A stretch of DNA of 64,000 nt from Alphaproteobacteria bacterium (GTDB taxonomy: Bacteria; Myxococcota_A; UBA796; GCA-2862545). The position numbers and the translations under genes are program-made. The stretch's first letter is position 1; each line of letters opens with the position of its first letter. This document shows positions 15,661 to 22,934 of this stretch, piece after piece. The notes beneath the pieces are model-generated. The model searched no databases and had not been told where the DNA came from. It saw nothing but the letters and a program-made list of their open reading frames with translations. Location: assembly GCA_020632875.1 (NCBI GenBank), contig JACKET010000001.1, positions 744,001-808,000 on the forward strand. The letters are read 5' to 3'.

Positions 15661-18393
15661 GTGATCGCGCTGGCCTGGCTCGTTCCGGCGGCGTTCGCGT
15701 GGCCCGCCGACGGCGACTGGGTCGTTCTCGAGCGCAACACGATCGCGTACTGGGACGAGGCCGACGACGTGCTCGGGGCCGACCCCTCCATCGACCTCGT
15801 CGGGGTCGACCCGGATGGCGTGGTGTACTGGTCCGCCGACGTCGACGCGATGTTCCTCCGCCTCCGGCTCGTGGGCGACCCCCAGGCGGCGCCCGGCGTG
15901 CTCCACGACCGCGTCTGGGGCTTCCTGGTCGAGACGACGGGCAACGGGGTGGTCGAGCAGGTCGTCGTGGTCGAGGGGTCCGCGGGGGAGCTGAGCGCCT
16001 ACCCCAACCAGGGCGGCGTCGCGGGCACGCAGCCCGGCTTCGCGGCGTACGGGGCTCCGCTCGCCATCGGCGACCTCTCCACGGGCGACGTGCGGCGGAT
16101 GGCCGCGCCAGACGGCACCTTCTTCCTCGACGTGCGCGTCCCCGTGGCGTCGCTCGACGCCCTCGGGGTGCCGCGCGACGCCCCGCTCCGCCTCGCAGCC
16201 GTGACGGGCACGTCGCTCTACCTCCCGTGGTCCGATCTCTCCGCCTGCGACGAGTCGCCCGCGGTGGCGGCGTGCTCGAGCTTCACGAACGTCCGAGCGC
16301 TGCCGTTCGTCCTCGACTCCGACGCCGACGGCCTGCCCGACCTCGCCGAGGATGCGCTCGACCTGGATCCGTTCGACGTCGACTCCGACGACGACGGCAT
16401 CCCCGACGGCGCCGAGGCGCTCGAAGACACCGACGGCGACGGTGACATCGACCCACTCGACTGCGACAGCGACAACGACGGCATCCGCGACTCGGTCGAG
16501 AGCGGCCTCGTGACGGGCCTCCCCGACACCGCCGCCAACGGCTGCTTCACCCCCGACGCCGACCCGTCCACCACCACCGATCCCCGCGTCGTCGATTCCG
16601 ACGGCGGCGGCCTGCCCGATGGCATCGAGGACTGGAACCGGAACGGCGCCGTCGACCCGTGGGAGACCGATCCGACCGAGGCATCCGACGACCTCGACAC
16701 CGATGGCGACACGATCGCGGACGTGCTCGAGCTGCTCGCTCCCGACGGCTCCATCGACGACGAGGACAGCGACGGGGACGGCCTCTCCGACTTCGACGAG
16801 CGCCTCTACGACGTCGACGGCGACGGCATCCCGAACTTCTTCGACGACGACAGCGACGGCGACGGCCTGCCCGACGGGGTCGAGACGGCGGGCGACCGCG
16901 ACAACGACGGCTGGGCCAACTTCGAGGACGCCGATGCCGATGGCGACGGCATCCCCGATGCCGTCGAGGGTCTCGACGACCCCGACGGAGACGGGTCCGG
17001 CAACGCGGTCGACCTCGATTCCGACGGCGACGGCGTGCTCGATCGGTTCGAAGGCGCGGGCGACCCCGATGGCGACGGCATCCCGAACTACCTCGACGAC
17101 GACAGCGACGGCGACGGGCTCACCGACATGGTCGAGGGCAACCGCGACCCCGACGACGACGGCGTCCCCAACTTCCTCGACCTCGACAGCGACAACGACG
17201 GCCTGACCGACGCGTTCGAGGGGGATGGCGACCCCGACCTCGACTTCGTGCCGAACTTCGAAGACCGCAACAGCGACGGGCAGGGCGCCACCGACGGGGC
17301 GGAGGGCCAGGGCGACGGCGACTGTGACGGCATCCCCGACTGGCTCGACACCGACGAGGAGGACAGCTTCTGCGACCCGATGCAGCCGCTGCCGGAGATC
17401 GATCCCGACGTGCCGCCGGAGCCGGGCCTCGACCCCGCGATCTTCGGCGAGGGCGACTGGACCGGCGGGAGCTGCAGCACCTCGGGCAGCGGCTTCGCGT
17501 GGCTCGGGCTGATCGCGGCGTTCCTCGTGCGGCGACGCGTGGCCGTGGGCCTCCTCGCCTCGGCGCCTGCGATGGCACAGGGCGTCGACGCGCAGCGCTT
17601 CCTGCCGTCGGTCGACGGGCAGACCTTCGCGAAGGTCGAAGACCTCGACCTGCGCGAGGCCGGTGCCTCCACCTTCGCGGCCTGGGTCGCGCACACCGAC
17701 GACCCGCTGGTGTTCCGGCCGACGGGCGAGCGGGAGGTCGAGGTCCTGGGGTCCGTCACCACGACGATCCTCGCGGCCTCGCATAGCTTCGGGCCCGCGC
17801 GCGTGGGCGTCGCGACGCCGGTGCACCTCGGGGCGTCCGGCTACGGGCTGTCGGCGCCGGTGCACCTCGGCGACGTGCGGCTGTCGGGCAAGCTGCGGGT
17901 GGCGACGCTCGAGGTGGGCGAGGGGATGGCGCTGCGGCTCGGCGCGGCGGCAGACGCGATCCTCCCGACGGGCACGGCCTCGGCGTGGTTGGGCAGCGAT
18001 CGGCCGTGGGTCCGGGCAGCGCTCGTGGGCGAGCTCGCCGCGGCGAAGTGGCGGGTGGCGCTCGACCTCGGTGGGCGATCGGGCACCGGGGGCGAGCTCG
18101 GCGCGCTGCGGCAGGGCGCGGGTCTCGCGTGGGCGCTCGGTGGGGCGTATGCCATCACGCCGCAGGTGTTCGCGACCCTCGAGCTCGACGGCGACGCGTG
18201 GTCGGGCAGCGGCGCGAGCGGCGTGCCGATGGAGTGGCTCGCCGGATTCCGCTACCGGCCCGAGCGGCCGTGGGCGCTCGCGGTCGCCGGCGGCACGGGG
18301 CTCGGCCGGGGCATCGGGGCTCCGGAGTACCGCGCGGTGGGCGGCGTGACGGTCACGCCAGTCCGCCGGAGCTTCGACCAGGCGGAGCTGTAG
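15661..18393 (+). CDS. Thrombospondin type 3 repeat protein fused in frame to an outer-membrane beta-barrel
   Basis: 910 residues from GTG 15661. Signal peptide (cleavage about AFA/W), a DOMON-like beta domain to about residue 215, then Asp-rich calcium-binding TSP3 repeats (about 220-575; units such as DSDGDGLPDGVE and DPDGDGIPNYLDD). At about 602-628 a MYXO-CTERM-like tail appears: GGSCSTSGSG, a hydrophobic helix and RRR. Instead of a stop, the frame continues into a second signal-peptide-like stretch (VAVGLLASAPAMAQ, about 627-640) and a 270-residue beta-barrel region (GVDAQRFLPSVDGQTF onward). This is either a true fusion or two coupled genes sharing a frame, the second starting at one of the GTGs near 17539. 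No stop lies between them. Confidence 0.8.
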   Translation: MIALAWLVPAAFAWPADGDWVVLERNTIAYWDEADDVLGADPSIDLVGVDPDGVVYWSADVDAMFLRLRLVGDPQAAPGVLHDRVWGFLVETTGNGVVEQVVVVEGSAGELSAYPNQGGVAGTQPGFAAYGAPLAIGDLSTGDVRRMAAPDGTFFLDVRVPVASLDALGVPRDAPLRLAAVTGTSLYLPWSDLSACDESPAVAACSSFTNVRALPFVLDSDADGLPDLAEDALDLDPFDVDSDDDGIPDGAEALEDTDGDGDIDPLDCDSDNDGIRDSVESGLVTGLPDTAANGCFTPDADPSTTTDPRVVDSDGGGLPDGIEDWNRNGAVDPWETDPTEASDDLDTDGDTIADVLELLAPDGSIDDEDSDGDGLSDFDERLYDVDGDGIPNFFDDDSDGDGLPDGVETAGDRDNDGWANFEDADADGDGIPDAVEGLDDPDGDGSGNAVDLDSDGDGVLDRFEGAGDPDGDGIPNYLDDDSDGDGLTDMVEGNRDPDDDGVPNFLDLDSDNDGLTDAFEGDGDPDLDFVPNFEDRNSDGQGATDGAEGQGDGDCDGIPDWLDTDEEDSFCDPMQPLPEIDPDVPPEPGLDPAIFGEGDWTGGSCSTSGSGFAWLGLIAAFLVRRRVAVGLLASAPAMAQGVDAQRFLPSVDGQTFAKVEDLDLREAGASTFAAWVAHTDDPLVFRPTGEREVEVLGSVTTTILAASHSFGPARVGVATPVHLGASGYGLSAPVHLGDVRLSGKLRVATLEVGEGMALRLGAAADAILPTGTASAWLGSDRPWVRAALVGELAAAKWRVALDLGGRSGTGGELGALRQGAGLAWALGGAYAITPQVFATLELDGDAWSGSGASGVPMEWLAGFRYRPERPWALAVAGGTGLGRGIGAPEYRAVGGVTVTPVRRSFDQAEL

Positions 18394-18426
18394 GAGCCTG
18401 CCGCGCGAAGCGCGGCCCAGGCTCCT
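18392..18426 (+). terminator. Strong hairpin immediately after the TSP3 fusion gene
   Basis: AGGAGCCTG at 18392-18400 pairs with CAGGCTCCT at 18418-18426; inside, CCGCGC-GAA-GCGCGG forms a second stem. Stem of about 15 bp beginning at the stop codon. There is no T-run, as is common in very GC-rich genomes, so it may act as a terminator or 3'-end stabiliser. Confidence 0.6.
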
Positions 18427-18429
18427 CCC

Positions 18430-18455
18430 GTGCGCGTGCGCGTGCGCGTGCGCGT
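18430..18455 (+). repeat. Alternating GC/TG tract, left arm of a 26-bp inverted repeat
   Basis: Four CGTGCG-type units in a row, strictly alternating pyrimidine and purine, hence a potential Z-DNA former. Its reverse complement is at 18718-18743. Confidence 0.85.
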
Positions 18456-18560
18456 TCCCGATTCGGGCGTTCGGAGCGTGGCGGGAGTGGGGGGATCGAC
18501 GGCATTCCATACCGGCGATCTCCGTCAGGGATCTCCGGGCCTCCGGGAGATCCAACGCCC

Positions 18561-18703
18561 GATTCCGTCGGCCACCGCCCGCAAGCGGGCGTCATCCCGA
18601 CGGAATCTCAACTGCTGAACGTCTGGACGGGACCTCGGTACCCCCTGTGAACGCGTCTGAAACGCCGCGTTCCGGGGGCACAGAGGTCTTGACCGTCAAG
18701 ACG
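18561..18703 (+). repeat. Structured dispersed repeat R2, copy 1 (possible non-coding RNA or REP-like element)
   Basis: 143 bp in the gap between two converging genes. Stem 1: GATTCCGTCGG at 18561-18571 with CCGACGGAATC at 18597-18607, enclosing CGCCCGC-AA-GCGGGCG. Stem 2: GAACGCG at about 18649 with CGCGTTC at about 18666, extended by CCCCC/GGGGG and GACCTC/GAGGTC. Stem 3: CTTGACCGTCAAG at 18688-18700. The copy at 62692-62826 is inverted and about 90% identical. From 18394 to 18766 I see no gene. Confidence 0.85.
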
Positions 18704-18717
18704 CTCGGGCGCGGGCA

Positions 18718-18743
18718 CGCGCACGCGCACGCGCACGCGCACG
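18718..18743 (+). repeat. Alternating CA/CG tract, right arm of the 26-bp inverted repeat
   Basis: Reverse complement of 18430-18455. The two arms flank R2 copy 1 and its surroundings, enclosing about 260 bases; the tract ends about 24 bases from the 3' end of the Nudix gene. Confidence 0.85.
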
Positions 18744-18766
18744 GGTGGATCTGCTGATTCCGGCTC

Positions 18767-19597
18767 CTATCGGAGCGCCTCGATCGCCATACGCTCGCCG
18801 TCGCGTACCGCCACCCACATGCGCCCCTCGAACCGCACCTCGTGCGGCAGCCCCGGGAACGCGGGCTCCGGGTGGTCGGGGTGGCCCGGGAGCACGAGCT
18901 GCAGGCCTTCTTCGCCGAAGTGCATGATCGGCTCGATCGGGCGGTGCGGACGCACATCCGCCGCAGCCAGCACCGCGTCGACCGAGCCGTGGTCCGCGAG
19001 CTCCTGCAGGGTCCACCACGTCGGCGGGGCCGTCGGGAACACGTCGAGCGAGCCGTGGGCGATGGCCCAGGCCGGGTCGATCCACCGGCTGTCGACCGTC
19101 TCGACGTCGTCGTGCTTCCCGTGGGCGTCGGCGCGTGCGACCAGGAACCGCGTGTCGTAGCGCTTCGGCTCGGCCTCCGGCGTGATCCACCAGCTCCACA
19201 GCCGCACCTGGTCGAGGTCGACGGTCGCGTCTTCGGCGTCGAGCAGGGCGTCGAGCGCGAGCTCGCCGTTGTTCAGCGGCGCACGCGTGGCCCACGGCAG
19301 CTCGCCGGAGCCGAGCCAGATGCCCGACTCCTCGAAGGTCTCGCGCACACCGGCCACGAGGTACGCGACGGCCTCGTCGCGCGACAGGCCCATGCGGGCG
19401 ATGACGCCCTCGCCCCCGCGGATGCGCGGGTTCGCGGCGAGGCGATCCCCCGCGTCGACCCGCCCGCCCGGGAAGACCCACGCGTTCGGGAGGAACCCCG
19501 CGCGGCGGTGCCGCTGGAGCATGAAGACCTCCATGCCCGACGGCGTGTCGGCGTCGCGCAGGAGGAGAATGGTGGTCGCGGGACGGGGCTGGCTCAT
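18767..19597 (-). CDS. Nudix hydrolase, NUDT19-like
   Basis: 276 residues from ATG 19597. The Nudix signature is split as in NUDT19/RP2-type members: VFPGGRVDAGD (41-51), then a loop, then AGVRETFEESGI (82-93), carrying the metal-binding REtxEExG helix. The N-terminus (ATTILLLRDADTPSGMEVFM) and LQRHRRAGFLPNAWVFPGG fit the subgroup that cleaves CoA derivatives in other organisms. The substrate here is unknown. The gene is divergent from the lipoprotein at 19637 (39 bases apart) and converges on the repeat island. Confidence 0.88.
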   Translation of the reverse strand: MSQPRPATTILLLRDADTPSGMEVFMLQRHRRAGFLPNAWVFPGGRVDAGDRLAANPRIRGGEGVIARMGLSRDEAVAYLVAGVRETFEESGIWLGSGELPWATRAPLNNGELALDALLDAEDATVDLDQVRLWSWWITPEAEPKRYDTRFLVARADAHGKHDDVETVDSRWIDPAWAIAHGSLDVFPTAPPTWWTLQELADHGSVDAVLAAADVRPHRPIEPIMHFGEEGLQLVLPGHPDHPEPAFPGLPHEVRFEGRMWVAVRDGERMAIEALR

Positions 19598-19636
19598 GCC
19601 GCGCTGTTAACGCGAGAACAGGCCCCGGGGATTCTC

Positions 19637-20404
19637 GTGCGTCTCTTCGTCCTCGCGCTGTTCGCGGTCGCATGCAAGCGGGTCCCGCCGGATCCCGGCT
19701 TCGGCGCCGACGCTCCGCTCGACGTGGTGCTCGTGCCGGGCTGTCCGAGCCGCGACGACGGCACCCTCTCGGGATGCCAGTGGCAGCGGGCGATCTGGGC
19801 CGCCGACCTGTGGGAGGACGGGGTGACCGGCGCCTTCATCACGTCCGGCAACGCGGTCTACAACCGGTACATCGAAGCCGAGGCGGTGAAGGCGGGCATG
19901 GTCGCGCTCGGCGTCCCCGAAGACCGGATCCACCTCGAGACTCAGGCGCTCCACACCGACCAGAACGCGGGCTACGCGCTGCGCATGATGGATGCGCTCG
20001 GCTTCGAGACCCTCGGCGTCGCGTCGCACGGGGGCCACGCGCGCGGCGCGCGGGCGATGCTGCGGGGCTGGGGGCACGGCGCGGTCGCGCTGCAGATGGA
20101 CATGGAGCGCGTCGGTGCACGCATGCGCGAGGGCCTGCCCACCGTGCGCACCGAGCCGGTGCCCGAAGACGAGTGGATGCCGCTGAAGGCGCGCGAGAAG
20201 CTCATCGCCCGCCGCACCGGCCGCCTGCTGCGGCGCCCCAACTCGGTGGTCGTCTACAGCTGGAAGGCGATGGTGGGCGGGTTCACGAAGCAGCACCCGC
20301 CCCGTCCGCCCACGTCCGAGCCCACGCTCGACGGCGCGCGGCACCGCGTCGACACCCGACCCTGGTCGACGACGGTCGACGCCCGTCGGCGTCGCGAACG
20401 CTAG
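19637..20404 (+). CDS. YdcF/ElyC/SanA-like (DUF218) lipoprotein
   Basis: 255 residues from GTG 19637 with a lipobox ending at Cys13 (ALFAVAC). The DUF218 pattern is present: LDVVLVPGCPS at the first strand, AFITSGNAVYNRYIEAEA, then MVALGVPEDRIHLETQA and HTDQNAG. Members such as ElyC and SanA act at the membrane in envelope or peptidoglycan-precursor metabolism, by an unknown reaction. In this copy the anchor is a lipid rather than the usual transmembrane helix. The C-terminus is Pro/Arg-rich with a basic tail. The GTG is the only reasonable start that leaves a signal peptide. Confidence 0.82.
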   Translation: MRLFVLALFAVACKRVPPDPGFGADAPLDVVLVPGCPSRDDGTLSGCQWQRAIWAADLWEDGVTGAFITSGNAVYNRYIEAEAVKAGMVALGVPEDRIHLETQALHTDQNAGYALRMMDALGFETLGVASHGGHARGARAMLRGWGHGAVALQMDMERVGARMREGLPTVRTEPVPEDEWMPLKAREKLIARRTGRLLRRPNSVVVYSWKAMVGGFTKQHPPRPPTSEPTLDGARHRVDTRPWSTTVDARRRRER

Positions 20405-20459
20405 AACCTGGATTATCATCCGGAATGCCGCTTGCTCTCCGCCGCCGCGGAGGTGAGCC

Positions 20460-21179
20460 GTGGAGCTCGTGGAGTTCTCGCTGGGAGGCGCCGTGCGCCC
20501 GTCCTTCCGGTACGACCTGCTCCGCCGCGTGCGGCGCTGCGCGGACGCCCGGGACGTGCGGTTCATGGGGTTCGCGCTGGCCGCGCGCGCCGCGCTGCTG
20601 CTCGAGGGCGACCCGGAGGCGGTGGTGTGCACGGTGCAGGCCGTGAAGGCCGGCACGTCCCGGGCGCGCGGATCGGGGCCGCTCGGATCGACGCGCACGT
20701 ATGCCGTCTACGACCCGCTCGGCGCGCTCGTCGCGCTGCACCGCCACCCCGACGGCCCGCTCGCGAGCCCGTGGACCTCGCACCGCGACCTGATGGGGTT
20801 CCGCGAGGCGGACTTCTTCGATCGCTCCGTGTGGGCCGGCCGCATCGACCCGCGCCGCGTGCACGTGGACGCGGGAGGTGGGCCCCTGCCCCGCGGCTTC
20901 CCGCCGCCCCTCGAGCGCCGCGTGTGGCCGGCCTCTGCGGCGGACGTCGCGCTGTGCCTGCGCGTGTCGGCAGCGGTGCTCGGGGTGGTCCCCGAGAGCC
21001 GTCGTGCGCTGCGCCTGTTCTCCCACCTCGGGCGTCACGCCGGGTACCGGCAGGTCGACCTGGCCGACGCCGTGCTGCTGTCCACGCGGCGCATCCGCCA
21101 GCTCCAGCGCGAGGACGAGCCCCTGCTGGCCGTAGCGGCCCGGTCACTCCGGGATCGGCGGCTCCGGCGCGTCCCCTGA
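20460..21179 (+). CDS. Degenerate REP-associated (Y1-type) transposase-like protein
   Basis: 239 residues from GTG 20460. Layout resembles REP-associated tyrosine transposases: an N-terminal segment with YDLLRRVRRCADARDVRFMG, a hydrophobic strand where the family has NHVHLLL but here reads ARAALLLEG (42-50), and VALHRHPDGP with SPWTSHRDLMG (about 91-113), matching the family words HxNP and PWSSH. The C-terminal region has a helix-turn-helix look (LADAVLLSTRRIRQLQRED). The HUH metal-binding histidines are therefore absent, so it is unlikely to cut DNA and may be a domesticated DNA-binding protein. The match is by eye only. The 3' end overlaps the converging gene at 21144 by 36 bases. Confidence 0.5.
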   Translation: MELVEFSLGGAVRPSFRYDLLRRVRRCADARDVRFMGFALAARAALLLEGDPEAVVCTVQAVKAGTSRARGSGPLGSTRTYAVYDPLGALVALHRHPDGPLASPWTSHRDLMGFREADFFDRSVWAGRIDPRRVHVDAGGGPLPRGFPPPLERRVWPASAADVALCLRVSAAVLGVVPESRRALRLFSHLGRHAGYRQVDLADAVLLSTRRIRQLQREDEPLLAVAARSLRDRRLRRVP

Positions 21180-21995
21180 GGGCTCGACCTCGGGCTTCCA
21201 CAGCTTCAGGATGACGCGTGCGCCGGGGCTCAAGCCCGGGGACTCGAGCGCGTCGTCGATCTGCGCGGGCGTGAGCGCGGCCATGGCCGGCGGGACGGGC
21301 TCGGTCGCGGTGCCGTCGTCGGGGGCCATCGCGAGCACGAGGTCGTTCGTGGGCTCTTCGGCAGCGATCCGCAGCTCGCCGCGTAGCCCGCCGCCCTTCG
21401 CGACGACCGTGCAGGGCAGCCAGGCGGGCTGTCGGACGAAGAGCACGCCTTCGTCCATCAGCGCCTCGTGGCATGTGCCGGACAGCGCGAGCTCGGCCGG
21501 CCCGCCCTCGACCGTGACCCGATGCTCGAGCAGGCTGCGCGGCTCGACCGTGCACACGCCGGCCTCGCCCGGCCAGGCATCGCGCCAGACGGCCACGGCG
21601 ACGGGATCGGTGGCGGAGACGCCGATCGGCGCGGCGCCGGCCGCCTCGGGCACGGTGGCGCGGATCACGTCGCCCGTGCGCTCCTGGCGCGACGCCCCCC
21701 AGAGCACGGCGCCCCTGTCGATGCCGTCGGGCAGTGGACAGCCGATCACGCCGTGCCCGGCGGCCTCTCCGACCGCCTGGAGCGCTTCGTTGACGTACGC
21801 CACGCGGGGGTCGGGCTCGGGCTCGGGCTTCAGGTCGAGGGAGCCCAGCTCGGGCCGCTCGACCGGATGGTTCCGCCCGTACGGGCCGGACGGGGGCGCG
21901 GGCGGCGGCGCGTTCAGGCGCGAGCCCACGGCGCACAGCAGCGAGACGACCACCATCAGCACACCGACGGCGAAGTATGCGCGGTTCTCGGTCAC
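21144..21995 (-). CDS. Single-pass membrane protein, unknown
   Basis: 283 residues from GTG 21995. One N-terminal membrane helix (about 7-25, FAVGVLMVVVSLLCAVGS), then a Pro-rich stretch and a periplasmic domain of about 220 residues with five cysteines that could form disulphides (GCPLPDG, GVCTVEP, SGTCHEAL, LPCTVVA). No family recognised. The start overlaps the stop of the FHA protein as GTGA, so the two are co-translated and probably work together. It is the last gene of the long minus-strand string. Confidence 0.7.
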   Translation of the reverse strand: MTENRAYFAVGVLMVVVSLLCAVGSRLNAPPPAPPSGPYGRNHPVERPELGSLDLKPEPEPDPRVAYVNEALQAVGEAAGHGVIGCPLPDGIDRGAVLWGASRQERTGDVIRATVPEAAGAAPIGVSATDPVAVAVWRDAWPGEAGVCTVEPRSLLEHRVTVEGGPAELALSGTCHEALMDEGVLFVRQPAWLPCTVVAKGGGLRGELRIAAEEPTNDLVLAMAPDDGTATEPVPPAMAALTPAQIDDALESPGLSPGARVILKLWKPEVEPSGDAPEPPIPE

Positions 21996-22675
21996 ATTCC
22001 TCCGAACTGCTTCCACAGCGAGTACAGGAGCCCGCTGCACGACACCGTACCCGCGCTGATCATGCCGAACACCGTGAACAGCGTGCCGACGATGTAGACC
22101 GGGTTGAACAGCGCGCCCGTGCGCCACCGGTGCCAGAACGTGTAGAGCTCGCGGAACGGGCTCTGCGTCATGAGGCGCGCCCGCCCGCGGCGCGCGAACT
22201 CGTCGGCGATGCCCTGGGAGAGGTTCTGGTTGCGGCGGCTGTGCACGGTGGGCTGCATCATCCCGCCGATGGCGCCCATGATTCCGCCCCCGGCGGCCGC
22301 CGCGCCGGCCGTGGCAACCGGCCCGGACACGCCGACACCGGGCGGCCCGCCGCCCACGATCTGGAAGCGCGGCCCACCGGGCGTGCCCACGATGATGCTG
22401 TCGCCGGACTTCACCTGGACGGCGCTGTTCACCGGCCACATCTGCGGCGAGCCCTGCTGCACGACGAAACACTTCGCGCCCATCTCGGTGGGGGCGAAGT
22501 GGTAGAGACCGCCGGGCGCCTCGGCCAGCGTGGCGTGCACGGGGTACACGCCCTGGCTGGCATCGAGCACGATCTGGCAGCGACGCGAGTCGCTACCCAG
22601 GTGCACGATGCCTGCGAAGGGTCCGAAGCGCAGTGCGCCCTGCTCCGGCGGGAGCTGGAGGTACGTGGCTGCCAT
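21992..22675 (-). CDS. FHA-like domain protein with C-terminal membrane helix
   Basis: 227 residues from ATG 22675. The first 110 residues have the FHA strand pattern (FAGIVHLGSDSRRCQIVLD, YPVHATLAEAPGGLYHFAP, GDSIIVGTPGGPRFQIVG), a fold that usually binds phosphothreonine. A Gly/Ala linker follows, a basic segment with two Arg clusters, and a hydrophobic helix (about 190-212). With two Ser/Thr kinases in the window, a phospho-signalling role is plausible but inferred. It lacks the canonical GxxRxxSxxH string in full (here GSDSRRC and VHA). Confidence 0.6.
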   Translation of the reverse strand: MAATYLQLPPEQGALRFGPFAGIVHLGSDSRRCQIVLDASQGVYPVHATLAEAPGGLYHFAPTEMGAKCFVVQQGSPQMWPVNSAVQVKSGDSIIVGTPGGPRFQIVGGGPPGVGVSGPVATAGAAAAGGGIMGAIGGMMQPTVHSRRNQNLSQGIADEFARRGRARLMTQSPFRELYTFWHRWRTGALFNPVYIVGTLFTVFGMISAGTVSCSGLLYSLWKQFGGM

Positions 22676-22739
22676 CCGCGCTCAGTCTAACCACGTGAGG
22701 CGGAACGATGCAGGACGGGCCCGTGGACCCGCCGCACCG

Positions 22740-22880
22740 CTACTTCTTCTTCGCGGAGCCCTGGCGCGCCTTGAAGCGCGGGTTGCTCTTGCAGATGACG
22801 TAGACGCGGCCGCGCCGACGGACGATCTGGCAATCCTTGTGGCGCTTCTTGAGGCTGCGGAGGCTGTTCGAGACCTTCAT
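22740..22880 (-). CDS. rpmJ: 50S ribosomal protein bL36, zinc-independent type
   Basis: 46 residues from ATG 22880: MKVSNSLRSL at the start, CQIVRRRGRVYVICKSNPRF in the middle and a KARQG motif before a Lys-rich end. This is bL36 of the large ribosomal subunit. Only two of the four zinc ligands of the classic form remain (Cys17 and Cys30), with Arg in place of the final His, which marks the zinc-independent paralogue. That form usually coexists with a second, zinc-binding copy in the main ribosomal protein operon, which is not in this window. It sits alone between the LysM/FecR and FHA genes. Confidence 0.95.
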   Translation of the reverse strand: MKVSNSLRSLKKRHKDCQIVRRRGRVYVICKSNPRFKARQGSAKKK

Positions 22881-22934
22881 GGGTCCCCCGTGGGCATGGA
22901 TTCTAGACTCCCCGAGGTATTCGGACCCCCGGGG

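Noticed and set aside
12373..18393. A 2006-codon plus-strand reading
   Set aside because: Its first 1090 codons are antisense to the transglutaminase-like gene and read as Arg/Ala/Val/Asp-rich noise. The genuine gene begins at 15661.
22681..22739. A gene between the FHA protein and bL36
   Set aside because: The 59-base gap has no start/stop pair of use; bL36 and its neighbours account for the strand.
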